A DNA stretch of 47,678 nucleotides from an uncultured Prevotellaceae bacterium. GTDB taxonomy: Bacteria > Bacteroidota > Bacteroidia > Bacteroidales > Muribaculaceae. The stretch lies in the NCBI GenBank assembly GCA_900318645.1, contig ONLH01000030.1:1-47678 (forward strand). The letters are read 5' to 3'. The notes beneath the pieces are model-generated. The model was not told where the DNA came from and searched no databases. It worked only from the letters and a program-made list of their open reading frames with translations. The position numbers and the translations under genes are program-made. Positions 1-8,477 of the stretch are shown one piece after another. The first letter of the stretch is position 1. Each line of letters starts with the position of its first letter.

Positions 1-3000
1 TGCTGGTGTAGGTAACGTCCAGGTTGGCCTCGTTGGTCAAAGCGTTAGCGGGAACCTCGCCGCCGTAGGTAGCCTCGATGGCATCCTCGGCGAAGCTCAG
101 GGTAGCGTCAGCCTTAGCCACGTTGATAGTGTAGGTTGCCGAACCTGCATTGTGTGATTCATCACCCTCGGTGGTAGCGGTAACAGTAGCGGTACCAGCG
201 CCGATGATGGTCACTTCACCCGTGGCGGGATTAACGGTGGCCACGCTAGCGGGTTCGCAGGTGTAGGTGACAGTCAGACCAGCAGGCTTTGTCAGCTCGG
301 GCTCGTCAAAGTTGTTACCGTCGCCATAGGTGGCGGTAACGGGCTCAGTCACGCCGAAGCTCAGGCCGGCAGCCTCCTTGGCCTTGATCTCAACATTATA
401 GGTTGCAGTGCCTGAGAGATAATAGTCATTCTCGGTAGTCGTAGCGGTGATGACGGCGGTGCCGACACCAACGATGGTCACCTTGCCCTCGTTGTCAACA
501 GTGACAACGTCGGTATTGCTGCTCGCGTAGCTCTGTACAGTAACACCTTCGGGAGCGGTCAGTGCGGGCTCGGGGAAGTCCTGAACACCCTCATAAACCG
601 TCACACTAGCCGGGTTGAATGCCAACTCAGGAGCCTGCTTAACCAAGGTCACCTTGGTCAAGTTCAACTGAGGTGCGCCCTCAAAGACAGCTACAACGCC
701 CTCAACATTGTAAACCTTGCCAACTTCAAGCTCGTTAACCAGGTCAGTATAGGCCCTGCGCAAGCAGATTTCCTGCTCACCGACGTTGATGTAATAGTTC
801 TGACCATTGTTTCTCGTGATGGTCACATTGTTGAATCCTGCATACTTGTTGACATCGGTTAATGCCAGAGTGGTCAGGATTTCGGGGGCAACGGGACCGT
901 TGTTGACGGTGGAACCTACTCCTGAGGGATTGGTGAACTCGGGAGTGTACTCCTGATAGACGTAGTTCTTGGCCTTCCAGCCGGGAGTCAACACATCACC
1001 ATTTTCATACTTCTTGGTTTCGGCATTGACACCATAAATTAGGCCGCTGCCAGATGCGTCGCGGATGAACAGGTGGTTGCCGTTGTGGAAGGTTACCACT
1101 GCGTTACCAACAAAGGTGAAGTTGGCATTGGTGCCAGTTGTTGGCAAAGCTTGAGCGGCAGCGATGGTCTCGATGCCGGTCTTGGTGAACGTGGCAGTAA
1201 CCACCTGGCTGGTCTCGTTACCCAGAACTGCGATAGCCTTGACGGTCGTCGTGGCATTCAGGGTAAAGGGAGCAGAGTAAGCAGTGCTGCTGGTCGTGGG
1301 CTCCGTTCCATCGACGGTGTAGTAGATGGTTGCACCATCAGTAGCGCAAGTCATGCTCACCTCAACACTGGATACAAACTCACGCTCCTCGGGTAGAATG
1401 GTTGGAGCCACTACCGTCGGTAGAACAGGATTAACACCATCCTCTACATAAAGGACAGCAGACTTCTGGCTACCAGTGTAGCAGGCGAAACGAGGACTGC
1501 TTGTGTTATACTGCAGAATTCTTGTGTTATCAGCTGCATTTTTCAGAATGAAACCATCGTCATTATCATCAACTGTCCACTTGGAATTATCTGTCACATC
1601 GGCCTCCGTTTTCAGTGAGTTGCCGTTGGCCCAACTCAAATAGCCGTCTCCATTATGGAATGACCAACCATTGGCATCTCCGCTAAGAGTTAGCTCGCGG
1701 ATATCTCCATACTGGCCAATATTAACTGAGCTTCCATCTAAAGTTGGGCCAGTAATTGACAAACCATAGGGAGTGGATGCTTCATAAATACTGCCCATGA
1801 AGGCAGGTTTTGCCTCATAGACCAGGATATACTTCTTGCCTGCAATCAGCTGGCTGGCATCAGTAACCTTGTTGTAAATCTTAGGTCCGGCAACCTCTTC
1901 AATCTTGAACTTGTTGTTTGCAGGGTCAATCGTGAAGATGTAATTACCCGGCGCTATCTTGATGGTGTTCAGGTTGCCCTGGGTATCCAGGTTACAGTAA
2001 GTACCATTGAGAGTGCTGGCATAGGTCCAAAGGCCATTGCTTTCAGGACCGAATCTTCCGCTCTGGGCATCATAGTTAGCAGCGCCAACCTCCTTGGTGA
2101 AATACAGATAAGCATAGCCGTCACCACCAGCATTCGCAGTGATTTCTGCATAATAAGTGCCATCGGCCTTCTTTGTCATCTGAACGCCTGCAACTGGCTC
2201 ATTCCAAGAATATTCGTTGACGTTGCCGACGATGTAGATGTCACCGTCGTAGAGGTAATTCACGTCAGCAGTAGTGCTTTCAGTGTCACTCTCGAATTTG
2301 ATGACACCGGCAGCGCTCAAAGCATGACCGGTATAGTTCACTTGAACTGTACCATTCTCTAAGTCATACTTATTATTAGAATTTTCTGTAAGAGGGAAGT
2401 AGTTGTATTGGTCATTAAACGTATTATCGTCTGTTTTTGAGAACGAGAATGCGTTCGATGGCGAGCTGCTATCGACACTCACACCTAGACCACTGTTAGG
2501 CATGTTAGCAGCACTTACCGTAAAGACTCCACCATCATCATCAATGTTCAGACGATTGGGAGTTACAGTAATCCAAGGATTAGTAGGCGTGTCACCACCC
2601 TCGGTTTCCCAAACGATTGTGATAGAGGCTATTGAAATACCTTTTGAACCTCCTGTAATAGCGATATAATTATACTCTTCTTCGAAGTTATAAGTAACAC
2701 TGCCAGGGTTGGTATTCTCACTTGGAATATTAAGTTGAGTTAAATAACCACCTGTTGGGCTAGAATAAGCAGAATTAGAAGCGAGAATATTCACTTTCTT
2801 ATTCAAAGAGTCATAGCCCTTGATGGTGACGCTCACCAATTTTCCACCTGATTTAGTTGCATATAGGTATCCGTTCGTATTCCATCGAATAGCATAATAT
2901 GGTGAATTACCATTGCCCATTGAATGGATTGTATACTCAGCACCCGATGCACCGGTAACGGAAAAATCTGCTACCCATGAGCTGTTATTTGTTCCTCCGA

Positions 3001-3118
3001 CATATGATATAGTGGCATCTCTATTGATCACGTCGGTCACAGTTCCGGCCCAGGCTGGCGGTATCGCTAAAGCCAGGGCCGCTAAGAAGAATAGTAGTTT
3101 AAAATTTAAGTACTTCAT
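1..3118 (-). CDS. Large secreted multidomain surface protein, C-terminus cut by window edge
   Basis: The reading frame is open from the ATG at 3118 to the left edge (about 1039 codons seen), so the C-terminus is missing. It begins with a signal peptide (residues 1 to about 24, ending PPAWA). After it come a beta-sandwich-like N-terminal part, a stretch resembling SusE/SusF-type starch-binding outer-membrane domains (about 300-410, DIYIVGNV), a domain starting VTDASQLIAGKKYILVYE (about 413-560), a chitobiase-C/Fn3-associated motif (about 570-640, ATIYYTVDGTEPT), an OB-fold-like domain (about 645-770, NHLFIRDASGSGLIYG) and at least two bacterial Ig-like (BIG_2-type) domains (about 826 onward, with SSNTDVVTV and GKVTIVGVGTAVITATT), a third just starting. 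The domain order is typical of Bacteroidales surface proteins that bind polymers or act as adhesins. No catalytic domain is visible in the part seen. A type IX sorting tail would be expected in the missing end, but this is inference. Confidence 0.85.
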   Translation of the reverse strand, partial: MKYLNFKLLFFLAALALAIPPAWAGTVTDVINRDATISYVGGTNNSSWVADFSVTGASGAEYTIHSMGNGNSPYYAIRWNTNGYLYATKSGGKLVSVTIKGYDSLNKKVNILASNSAYSSPTGGYLTQLNIPSENTNPGSVTYNFEEEYNYIAITGGSKGISIASITIVWETEGGDTPTNPWITVTPNRLNIDDDGGVFTVSAANMPNSGLGVSVDSSSPSNAFSFSKTDDNTFNDQYNYFPLTENSNNKYDLENGTVQVNYTGHALSAAGVIKFESDTESTTADVNYLYDGDIYIVGNVNEYSWNEPVAGVQMTKKADGTYYAEITANAGGDGYAYLYFTKEVGAANYDAQSGRFGPESNGLWTYASTLNGTYCNLDTQGNLNTIKIAPGNYIFTIDPANNKFKIEEVAGPKIYNKVTDASQLIAGKKYILVYEAKPAFMGSIYEASTPYGLSITGPTLDGSSVNIGQYGDIRELTLSGDANGWSFHNGDGYLSWANGNSLKTEADVTDNSKWTVDDNDDGFILKNAADNTRILQYNTSSPRFACYTGSQKSAVLYVEDGVNPVLPTVVAPTILPEEREFVSSVEVSMTCATDGATIYYTVDGTEPTTSSTAYSAPFTLNATTTVKAIAVLGNETSQVVTATFTKTGIETIAAAQALPTTGTNANFTFVGNAVVTFHNGNHLFIRDASGSGLIYGVNAETKKYENGDVLTPGWKAKNYVYQEYTPEFTNPSGVGSTVNNGPVAPEILTTLALTDVNKYAGFNNVTITRNNGQNYYINVGEQEICLRRAYTDLVNELEVGKVYNVEGVVAVFEGAPQLNLTKVTLVKQAPELAFNPASVTVYEGVQDFPEPALTAPEGVTVQSYASSNTDVVTVDNEGKVTIVGVGTAVITATTTENDYYLSGTATYNVEIKAKEAAGLSFGVTEPVTATYGDGNNFDEPELTKPAGLTVTYTCEPASVATVNPATGEVTIIGAGTATVTATTEGDESHNAGSATYTINVAKADATLSFAEDAIEATYGGEVPANALTNEANLDVTYTS

Positions 3119-3246
3119 AAGCGTTAAAATTTAAATTGGTTAATAAATGGTTATTAAAAAGCATAAATATTTGATTTACAATATGTTGGCAACAATCCAC
3201 GCCGCAATAAAATGCGACATTGAACAATATTAAGTATAAATTGCCG

Positions 3247-3278
3247 CAAATATACTAAATAACATGGAAAACAGCAAT
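3247..3278 (-). promoter_or_regulatory. Housekeeping promoter of the large surface protein
   Basis: On the minus strand a -33-like ATTG is followed after 20 bases by the -7 box TATATTTG (3247-3254), matching the Bacteroidetes form TTTG-N19/20-TAnnTTTG. It leaves a 5' leader of about 120 bases before the ATG at 3118. Confidence 0.6.
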
Positions 3279-3315
3279 TTTATTGAAGAAAAAATATGGA
3301 ATAATTTGGTGAACT

Positions 3316-3836
3316 GCGGGCAGTTAGCCCGCAATACGAAGACGGCACGGTCGCAGAGGGGACGTCACGTGGTGGGAAGTGTTGTTGTGGTATTGCGGGC
3401 TAGTAGCCCGCAGTACGAAGACGGCACGGTCACAGGGATGGGGCACATGGTGGGAAGTGTTGTTGTGGTATTGCGGGCTAGTAGCCCGCAGTACTTAGAC
3501 GCCACGGTCGCAGATGGGGCGCGTTACGTGGTGGGATGTGTTGTTGTGGTATTGCGGGCTGGTAGCCCGCAATACTTAAACGTCACGGTCACAGAGGGGA
3601 GCACGTGGTGGGAAGTGTTGTTGTGGTATTGCGGGCTATAGCCCGCAGTACGAAGACGGCACGGTCGCAGATGGGGCGTCACATGGAGGAATGTGTTGTT
3701 GTGGTATTGCGGGCTGTTAGCCCGCAAGGAAGAGACGGCACGGTCGTAGAGGGGGCGTCACGTGGTGGGATGTGTTGTTATGGTATTGCGGGCTTAGCCC
3801 GCAAGGAAGTGACGTCACGGTCGCAGAGATGGCGCG
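3316..3836. repeat. Seven-unit REP-like palindrome array
   Basis: Seven GC-rich palindromes of the form GCGGGC-loop-GCCCGC lie at 3316-3332, 3395-3411, 3473-3489, 3554-3570, 3631-3646, 3709-3725 and 3788-3802. Spacing is 77-81 bp. Loops vary (AGTTA, TAGTA, TAGTA, TGGTA, TATA, TGTTA, TTA) while the stems are invariant. The roughly 60-bp sequence between them is itself conserved (a GACGGCACGGTCGCAG block, then a GTGGTGGGA block, then TGTTGTTGTGGTATT), so this is a tandem repeat of a whole 78-81 bp unit. The last unit runs into the stop codon of the RAYT gene at 3837-3839. The array leaves spurious open frames on both strands that have no codon signature of a gene. By analogy with REP/BIME elements, the hairpins are the likely substrate of the adjacent transposase. 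Confidence 0.9.
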
Positions 3837-4826
3837 TCACGTGGCGTGCCAGTCGTCGAGGCTGATGAACCGGGCTAAGTCGTTGAGGAATTCACATTGC
3901 GCTCTGGTGATGCGGCGGTTGTCGTCGTGGTGGGGCCAAGGGGCGATGATGAGCAGACGGCCTTGAGCACATGCTTCAAACTGGCGGCCGCTGGGCTTCT
4001 GCATGGGCGCGAAGCCGTTCTCGATAAGGATGATAATGGGGAATCCGGCCTCGAAGGCGCGTGCCATGATTTCTTTTTCGCCGGGACTGATACATGGTGA
4101 GACTAGTACCGCTCCTCGGCTGGCTTGGGTGAGTAGGCGGTGGCACAGGCCTTCGATGTCACTCTGCGTGAGGCTGCGTGAACACTTGACATTCACTTTC
4201 TCGGGGTAGTCCAGGAGGAACCTGTTGCCCATGGTAGTGACGGGTGTGCCACCGATGGTGATGCCCGTGTGTCTGATAAACAGTTCCGGATTGTTGCGCT
4301 TGACCCAGAGTCGCCGTGGATTGTCAATCAGGTAGTTGATCCAGCGTTGCAGCTGTCCAGCACCATGAAGAATGCGGTCATTGTAACCTTCTTCCCACAG
4401 GGTGGTTGGGGTGTCGCCGGGCGCTGAAAGTGAGCGTAGGGCATCGTTGCATCCTTTCTTGAAACCATGTATGACACGCCCTAGGTGACACGACATGGGT
4501 CGCGTCACATGCAGGATGCCATGGATGTGGTCGGGCATGGGCTGGAATGCAATGAGTTTTACTTCGGGGTGATACTTCGGGATGTCAAGCCATGCCTGCT
4601 TGACCTGCCGCCCGAGTTCAGTGAGCCTAATCCATGGCAAGACGTGGTAGTCGTCGTTTCCGCAGAGCGTTCCCAGCAAAGGGAGCCGGCCCTCAACACA
4701 TAGCGTTACCATATAGACAGCCACACCGTAGTAGTCGTGGCTTGCCATTCGGCGTTTCATGGAATGCTTGGCGACCAGTTCGGGATGCGTCTCGGCCCAT
4801 CGCTTGCGTTGCTCGTTGCGGTTCAT
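3837..4826 (-). CDS. REP-associated tyrosine transposase (RAYT) with C-terminal Rossmann-like domain
   Basis: The 329-residue protein has an N-terminal Y1-type (HUH) single-strand nuclease domain: the HUH pair is H100 and H102 (MPDHIHG), and the likely catalytic tyrosine is Y165 in RWINYLIDNP, the place it holds in RAYTs. The 148-165 segment (YNDRILHGAGQL) fits Bacteroidetes RAYTs. Known RAYTs are mostly 150-220 residues; this one has about 120 extra. Residues 236-300 (GAVLVSPCISPGEKEIM, then PIIILIENGF and ACAQGRLLIIAP) look like a Rossmann fold of the DprA/SMF or lysine-decarboxylase-like kind. It starts 30 bp after lptB on the same strand, so it may be read from the udk-lptB transcript. 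Its stop codon lies inside the last unit of the palindrome array. RAYT identity is secure from motifs; the C-terminal fold is inferred from sequence pattern only. Confidence 0.85.
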   Translation of the reverse strand: MNRNEQRKRWAETHPELVAKHSMKRRMASHDYYGVAVYMVTLCVEGRLPLLGTLCGNDDYHVLPWIRLTELGRQVKQAWLDIPKYHPEVKLIAFQPMPDHIHGILHVTRPMSCHLGRVIHGFKKGCNDALRSLSAPGDTPTTLWEEGYNDRILHGAGQLQRWINYLIDNPRRLWVKRNNPELFIRHTGITIGGTPVTTMGNRFLLDYPEKVNVKCSRSLTQSDIEGLCHRLLTQASRGAVLVSPCISPGEKEIMARAFEAGFPIIILIENGFAPMQKPSGRQFEACAQGRLLIIAPWPHHDDNRRITRAQCEFLNDLARFISLDDWHAT

Positions 4827-4856
4827 GTGGACAAAGCGGGGAGAGGATGGTGTGGC

Positions 4857-5711
4857 TTAGTCGAAGTGCTTCCTCCTGAAAATGAAGTTGTGGCCGAGGT
4901 ACTTGTCGCGGACGGTGGGGTTCTCGGCCAGTTCCTCGCTGGTGCCCTGGAATAGGATCTTGCCCTCGAACAGCAGGTAGGCCCTGTCGGTGATGCTCAG
5001 CGTCTCGGGAGCATTGTGGTCGGTGATAAGGATGCCGATGTTCTTGCTCTTGAGGCTATAGACGATGCTCTGAATGTCCTCCACGGCGATGGGATCTACT
5101 CCGGCAAAGGGCTCGTCCAGCATGATAAAGCGCGGGTTGATAGCCAGGCCGCGGGCAATCTCGGTGCGGCGTCGCTCGCCACCTGACAGGCGGTTACCCA
5201 GGTTCTTTCGCACCTTCTGCAGGTGGAACTCGCTGATCAATTGCTCAAGGCGATCCTTCTGCTCGGCAGGCGTGAGGTTGGTCATTTCCAGCACGGTGCG
5301 GATGTTGTCCTCAACGCTCAGCGTGCGGAACACCGATGCTTCCTGCGGCAGGTAGCCGATACCCAGCTGGGCGCGCTTGTAAACGGGTAGGGTGGTGATA
5401 TCGACATCGTTGAGAAACACGCGCCCCTCGTTGGGCGTCACCAGACCCGTCGTCATGTAGAATGTTGTCGTCTTGCCGGCACCGTTAGGACCCAGCAGGC
5501 CGACAATCTCACCCTGATGCACATTGATGGAGACATGGTTGACCACCGTGCGCTGGCGATACTTCTTCACCAGATTGTCGGTGCTCAACACTAGCGTGCC
5601 CGCTTCACCCGATGCGTTGAGTTGTGCTGCAGTCTCCTTGTCGTTGCGTTTGGCGGACTGCTTTCTCTCACCGTCGGCTGGCTTGCCGTTGTGTTGCCAG
5701 GGCAGTTTCAT
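4857..5711 (-). CDS. lptB: LPS export ABC transporter ATP-binding protein LptB
   Basis: LptB is the cytoplasmic ATPase of the LptB2FGC complex that pulls lipopolysaccharide out of the inner membrane toward the outer membrane. The 284-residue protein shows Walker A GPNGAGKT (74-81), the Q-loop region LPQEASVF (about 121-128), the ABC signature LSGGE (175-179), Walker B IMLDEP (196-201) and the family's typical FAGVDPIAV. LptB is usually about 240 residues; here a 40-residue hydrophilic N-terminal extension rich in Lys, Glu and Asn precedes the fold. The start is supported by a 4-bp ATGA overlap with udk, which points to translational coupling. Other lpt genes are not in the window. Confidence 0.95.
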   Translation of the reverse strand: MKLPWQHNGKPADGERKQSAKRNDKETAAQLNASGEAGTLVLSTDNLVKKYRQRTVVNHVSINVHQGEIVGLLGPNGAGKTTTFYMTTGLVTPNEGRVFLNDVDITTLPVYKRAQLGIGYLPQEASVFRTLSVEDNIRTVLEMTNLTPAEQKDRLEQLISEFHLQKVRKNLGNRLSGGERRRTEIARGLAINPRFIMLDEPFAGVDPIAVEDIQSIVYSLKSKNIGILITDHNAPETLSITDRAYLLFEGKILFQGTSEELAENPTVRDKYLGHNFIFRRKHFD

Positions 5712-6331
5712 TTTTTCTTATTGGTAGTCAGGCGACCCTTGATGTAGTCGGTGATCAGGTTGATGGCGACCTCGTTGTTGCCGCCCTCGGGGATGATGAT
5801 GTTGGCAAACTTCTTCGTCGGCTCGATGTGTAGCTGATGCATGGGCTTGAGCACTTTCTGATAGCGGTCGATGACGGCCTGGGCAGTGCGGCCGCGCTCG
5901 ATGCAGTCGCGGGAGATGACACGGATCAAGCGGTCGTCACCGTCGGCATCGACAAACACCTTGATGTCCATCATCTTGCGCAGGCGTGCGTCGCTCAGTG
6001 CCATGATACCCTCGATCAGCACCACGTCATGCGGGCCCATGGGAACGGTCTCCTTCTGGCGCGAGCAGGTCAGATAGCTGTAGGTGGGCATCTCGATGGA
6101 TTCGCCGCGCTTGAGCATTTTGACATGTTCCAGCAGCAGATTCCAGTCAAAAGCGGCAGGTTCGTCAAAGTTGATGTTCTGACGTTCCTCAACGGGAACA
6201 TGACTCGAGTCCTTGTAATAGGAATCCTGAGAAATCACTCCCACCTCGCCCTCGGGAAGGCGTTCCATGATCTTGCGTACTACTGTTGTTTTACCTGAGC
6301 CGGTACCGCCGGCAATACCGATGATAATCAT
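5708..6331 (-). CDS. udk: Uridine kinase
   Basis: Udk phosphorylates uridine and cytidine to UMP and CMP in pyrimidine salvage. The 207-residue length is normal for the family. The P-loop GGTGSGKTT is at residues 8-16, followed by ISQDSYYKD, the substrate region [10 protein letters not shown] and the Walker-B-like [32 protein letters not shown] is also typical of uridine kinases. The ATG is only bases from the P-loop, so no other start is possible. It is first in a transcript with lptB, which overlaps its stop by 4 bp, and probably the RAYT gene. A -7 box lies at 6400-6407. Confidence 0.96.
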   Translation of the reverse strand: MIIIGIAGGTGSGKTTVVRKIMERLPEGEVGVISQDSYYKDSSHVPVEERQNINFDEPAAFDWNLLLEHVKMLKRGESIEMPTYSYLTCSRQKETVPMGPHDVVLIEGIMALSDARLRKMMDIKVFVDADGDDRLIRVISRDCIERGRTAQAVIDRYQKVLKPMHQLHIEPTKKFANIIIPEGGNNEVAINLITDYIKGRLTTNKKK

Positions 6332-6399
6332 AATGTTAACTTGATTTTAGAGATCATTGAAAATGTCGCATTGCGGCCCTTCGCCACAATTCAAACATA

Positions 6400-6407
6400 C
6401 AAAGGTA
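6400..6407 (-). promoter_or_regulatory. -7 box for udk-lptB
   Basis: TACCTTTG on the minus strand matches TAnnTTTG and lies 69 bases upstream of the udk start. The -33 element is weak (a TTG about 20 bases upstream). Confidence 0.5.
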
Positions 6408-6426
6408 GTGTAAGTCGAACACAATG

Positions 6427-6452
6427 GCAAGAAAAACCGCTTTTTTTCTTGC
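6427..6452 (-). terminator. Likely terminator of the GH13 gene
   Basis: GCAAGAAAAA pairs with TTTTTCTTGC around a short GC-containing loop, between the GH13 stop at 6565 and the udk promoter. The T-rich arm could serve as the release tract in either direction. Confidence 0.5.
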
Positions 6453-6564
6453 AAGAAGACGGCACAGACGTCCTTTGCTAGTGGGCAAAGATAGCAAAAG
6501 TGTGGCAAATGGGAGTTCTTTTCGGGAGAAAACTTTTGAAAAATAGCTCAAAACTCCATAAAAA

Positions 6565-8268
6565 TCACTCAAAGACTGCAGCCGAGAACCCATGCAATGT
6601 GATCTTGTCTTCCTTTTTGCCCTTGTGGTAGGATGCATCGCCTGTCTTGATGAGGGAGCTGCCATTGATCTGCTGGCAGGGGATGGTTGCCTTAACTTTC
6701 TTGGCACTGGGATTGATGGCAACGATCAGACGTTTGCCGTTGGCTTCCCTCATATAGATGAATGGATAGGGGCGATCGATCGCACTAAGCATTTGCCAGT
6801 CGCCGTCATTATTCAGGGCAGGCTGGCCGTGCCTCAGGCGCAGCAGTCTCTTGGTAAAGTTGAGCAGCGAGTTCGTGTCGTCATCCTGTGCTTCGACGGT
6901 GAGACTGCCGCCTTCGGTATCAACAGGCAGATAAAGCTTGCTGGGGTCACATGACGAGAATCCGGCGTTCCGGCTATCGCTCCACTGCATGGGGGTGCGA
7001 GAACCGGCACGGCGGCCCGAGCCTTCCTTGCTGCTCAGTCCAGTCGTGTATTTCATGCCTATCTCGTCGCCGTAGTAGATGCAGGGTACACCTGGCATAG
7101 TCAGATGGAAGAGCATGCACACCTTGAGTTGGTCCATGGTGTTGCGTGTGCCATAATTGTGGCGGATGATGTCATGATTGCCGGTGGGAATGGAGATATA
7201 GCCGATGCCGCGCGTGGCATTGTAGGCTTGTGAGAAGTTGTTGACAAATGCCTCGATGCCGCCCTTGCCACTAGCGTCAAAGTAGCAGTAATCATAATTC
7301 CCGCTATCGGGAGCACCATGAGGGAAAAACAGGGAGTCATATCCCCTCAGGTTGAAATGTATCATAAAATCAACATGGAATCCTGCAACTAGCGACTGTT
7401 GGGGATTGCTCCACTCGGCAATGAGAATACATCTTGGATAGTGTTGGTCCATCCATTGTCTGATTCCTTGCCACAGCTTGATGTTCTCCTGTTTGTCGGT
7501 ATCATTCTTGATCAGCGACGATGCCATGTCAATACGGAAACCGTCGGCGCCCATATCCATCCAGTAGGACATGATGCTTTTCAGTTCCTGCCGAACGGCT
7601 TGCGGCCCTGGAGCGTCAATGGCTTGCTGAACGGGGTCATTAGGATCGGGGTTGACATAGCCATAATTCAATGCAGGCTGGAATTCGAAGTAATTTTTAC
7701 GATAGTATTTTGCACGGGGAGCGTTCGCCATGCCATAGCTGCCCCAAGTGGCGATGGCTGGGTCATGAGTGCGGTGCCGCCGTTCCACGGTCCTGCGCTC
7801 ATCATCGGGGATGGTGTCGGTCCACATGTAGTAGTCGCTATACTTGTTGCGTTCTCGTTGTGACGAAGCTTTGAACCATGGATGCTGGTCGCTCGTGTGT
7901 CCGGCTACCAGATCCAGGCACACCTTTAGTCCCCTCTGATGGGCCTCTTTGATGAGGAGGCGCATGTCCTCGTTGGTGCCGAAGCGCGGATCGATGTTGT
8001 AGAAGTCTGTCACATCATACCCTCCATCCTGCCAAGCTGACTTAAACATGGGACAAAACCAGAGGGTATTCACTCCCAGGTTTTGCACATAATCTAACCG
8101 TGAGATGACACCCTTGATGTCACCGATGCCATCGTCGTCGCTGTCCATAAATGTTGATGGGTAAATCTGGTAGATAACCGCATCAGACAACCATGACGGG
8201 CCACTGGATAAGGCAAGTATATTAAGATGTAGGCTCAACAGGAGCAGCAGTACTAAATAACGATTCAT
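6565..8268 (-). CDS. Secreted GH13 alpha-amylase family glycosidase
   Basis: GH13 enzymes cleave or rearrange alpha-glucosidic bonds in starch, glycogen and maltodextrins. The start chosen is the ATG at 8268, which gives a signal peptide (MNRYLVLLLLLSLHLNILAL) and sits just downstream of a -7 box; an upstream in-frame extension to 8391 has no secretion signal. The 567-residue protein opens its TIM barrel with SDAVIYQIYPSTF. The four GH13 regions are present: DLVAGHTS (region I), GFRIDMASS with nucleophile D247, LIAEWS with acid/base E285, and PTGNHD with D366. A C-terminal beta domain follows. The calcium-site-like DSDDDGIGDIKG is typical of the oligo-1,6-glucosidase/neopullulanase side of the family. 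Exact substrate cannot be read. GH97 elsewhere in the window acts on similar glycans but is not linked. Confidence 0.93.
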   Translation of the reverse strand: MNRYLVLLLLLSLHLNILALSSGPSWLSDAVIYQIYPSTFMDSDDDGIGDIKGVISRLDYVQNLGVNTLWFCPMFKSAWQDGGYDVTDFYNIDPRFGTNEDMRLLIKEAHQRGLKVCLDLVAGHTSDQHPWFKASSQRERNKYSDYYMWTDTIPDDERRTVERRHRTHDPAIATWGSYGMANAPRAKYYRKNYFEFQPALNYGYVNPDPNDPVQQAIDAPGPQAVRQELKSIMSYWMDMGADGFRIDMASSLIKNDTDKQENIKLWQGIRQWMDQHYPRCILIAEWSNPQQSLVAGFHVDFMIHFNLRGYDSLFFPHGAPDSGNYDYCYFDASGKGGIEAFVNNFSQAYNATRGIGYISIPTGNHDIIRHNYGTRNTMDQLKVCMLFHLTMPGVPCIYYGDEIGMKYTTGLSSKEGSGRRAGSRTPMQWSDSRNAGFSSCDPSKLYLPVDTEGGSLTVEAQDDDTNSLLNFTKRLLRLRHGQPALNNDGDWQMLSAIDRPYPFIYMREANGKRLIVAINPSAKKVKATIPCQQINGSSLIKTGDASYHKGKKEDKITLHGFSAAVFE

Positions 8269-8293
8269 GTCGATGATATTTTTTATGCACTGA

Positions 8294-8301
8294 CAAAGGT
8301 A
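8294..8301 (-). promoter_or_regulatory. -7 box for the GH13 gene
   Basis: TACCTTTG (TAnnTTTG) on the minus strand, 25 bases before the start at 8268. No clear TTTG at the -33 distance. Confidence 0.5.
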
Positions 8302-8371
8302 GGTCAAAAACATGAGAAATGACGCATCAGGACCTGTCAGTTTTGCTGACAATGTGTCAGCCTGCCTGTTT

Positions 8372-8387
8372 TGGCACACGGTTTGCA
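8372..8387 (+). promoter_or_regulatory. Sigma-54 (-24/-12) promoter of dnaK
   Basis: TGGCAC, five bases, then TTGCA gives GG at 8373-8374 and GC at 8385-8386 with exactly 10 bases between, a perfect match to the sigma-54 consensus. Transcription would start near 8398, leaving about 80 bases of leader before the dnaK ATG at 8478. No good TAnnTTTG box is seen in this leader. The same element precedes rpoD and htrA in this window. Confidence 0.75.
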
Positions 8388-8477
8388 ACAACTTGGGCGG
8401 TGACTTGTGTCAAGAGGTCGCCACTCAGTATTGAATTAACAACATTAAAAACATAAAAAAGAAAGAGAGCTTTTATT

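Noticed and set aside
3316-3836. CRISPR-like array
   Set aside because: The whole 78-81 bp unit is repeated, including the spacers; CRISPR spacers would be unique. No cas genes are near.
3264-3865. Open frames across the palindrome array on both strands
   Set aside because: They follow the 78-81 bp repeat, are made of repeated GC-rich words and have no codon pattern of a gene.
6565-8391. Longer start of the GH13 protein at 8391
   Set aside because: The extension has no secretion signal and reads through the -7 box; the ATG at 8268 gives a clean signal peptide.
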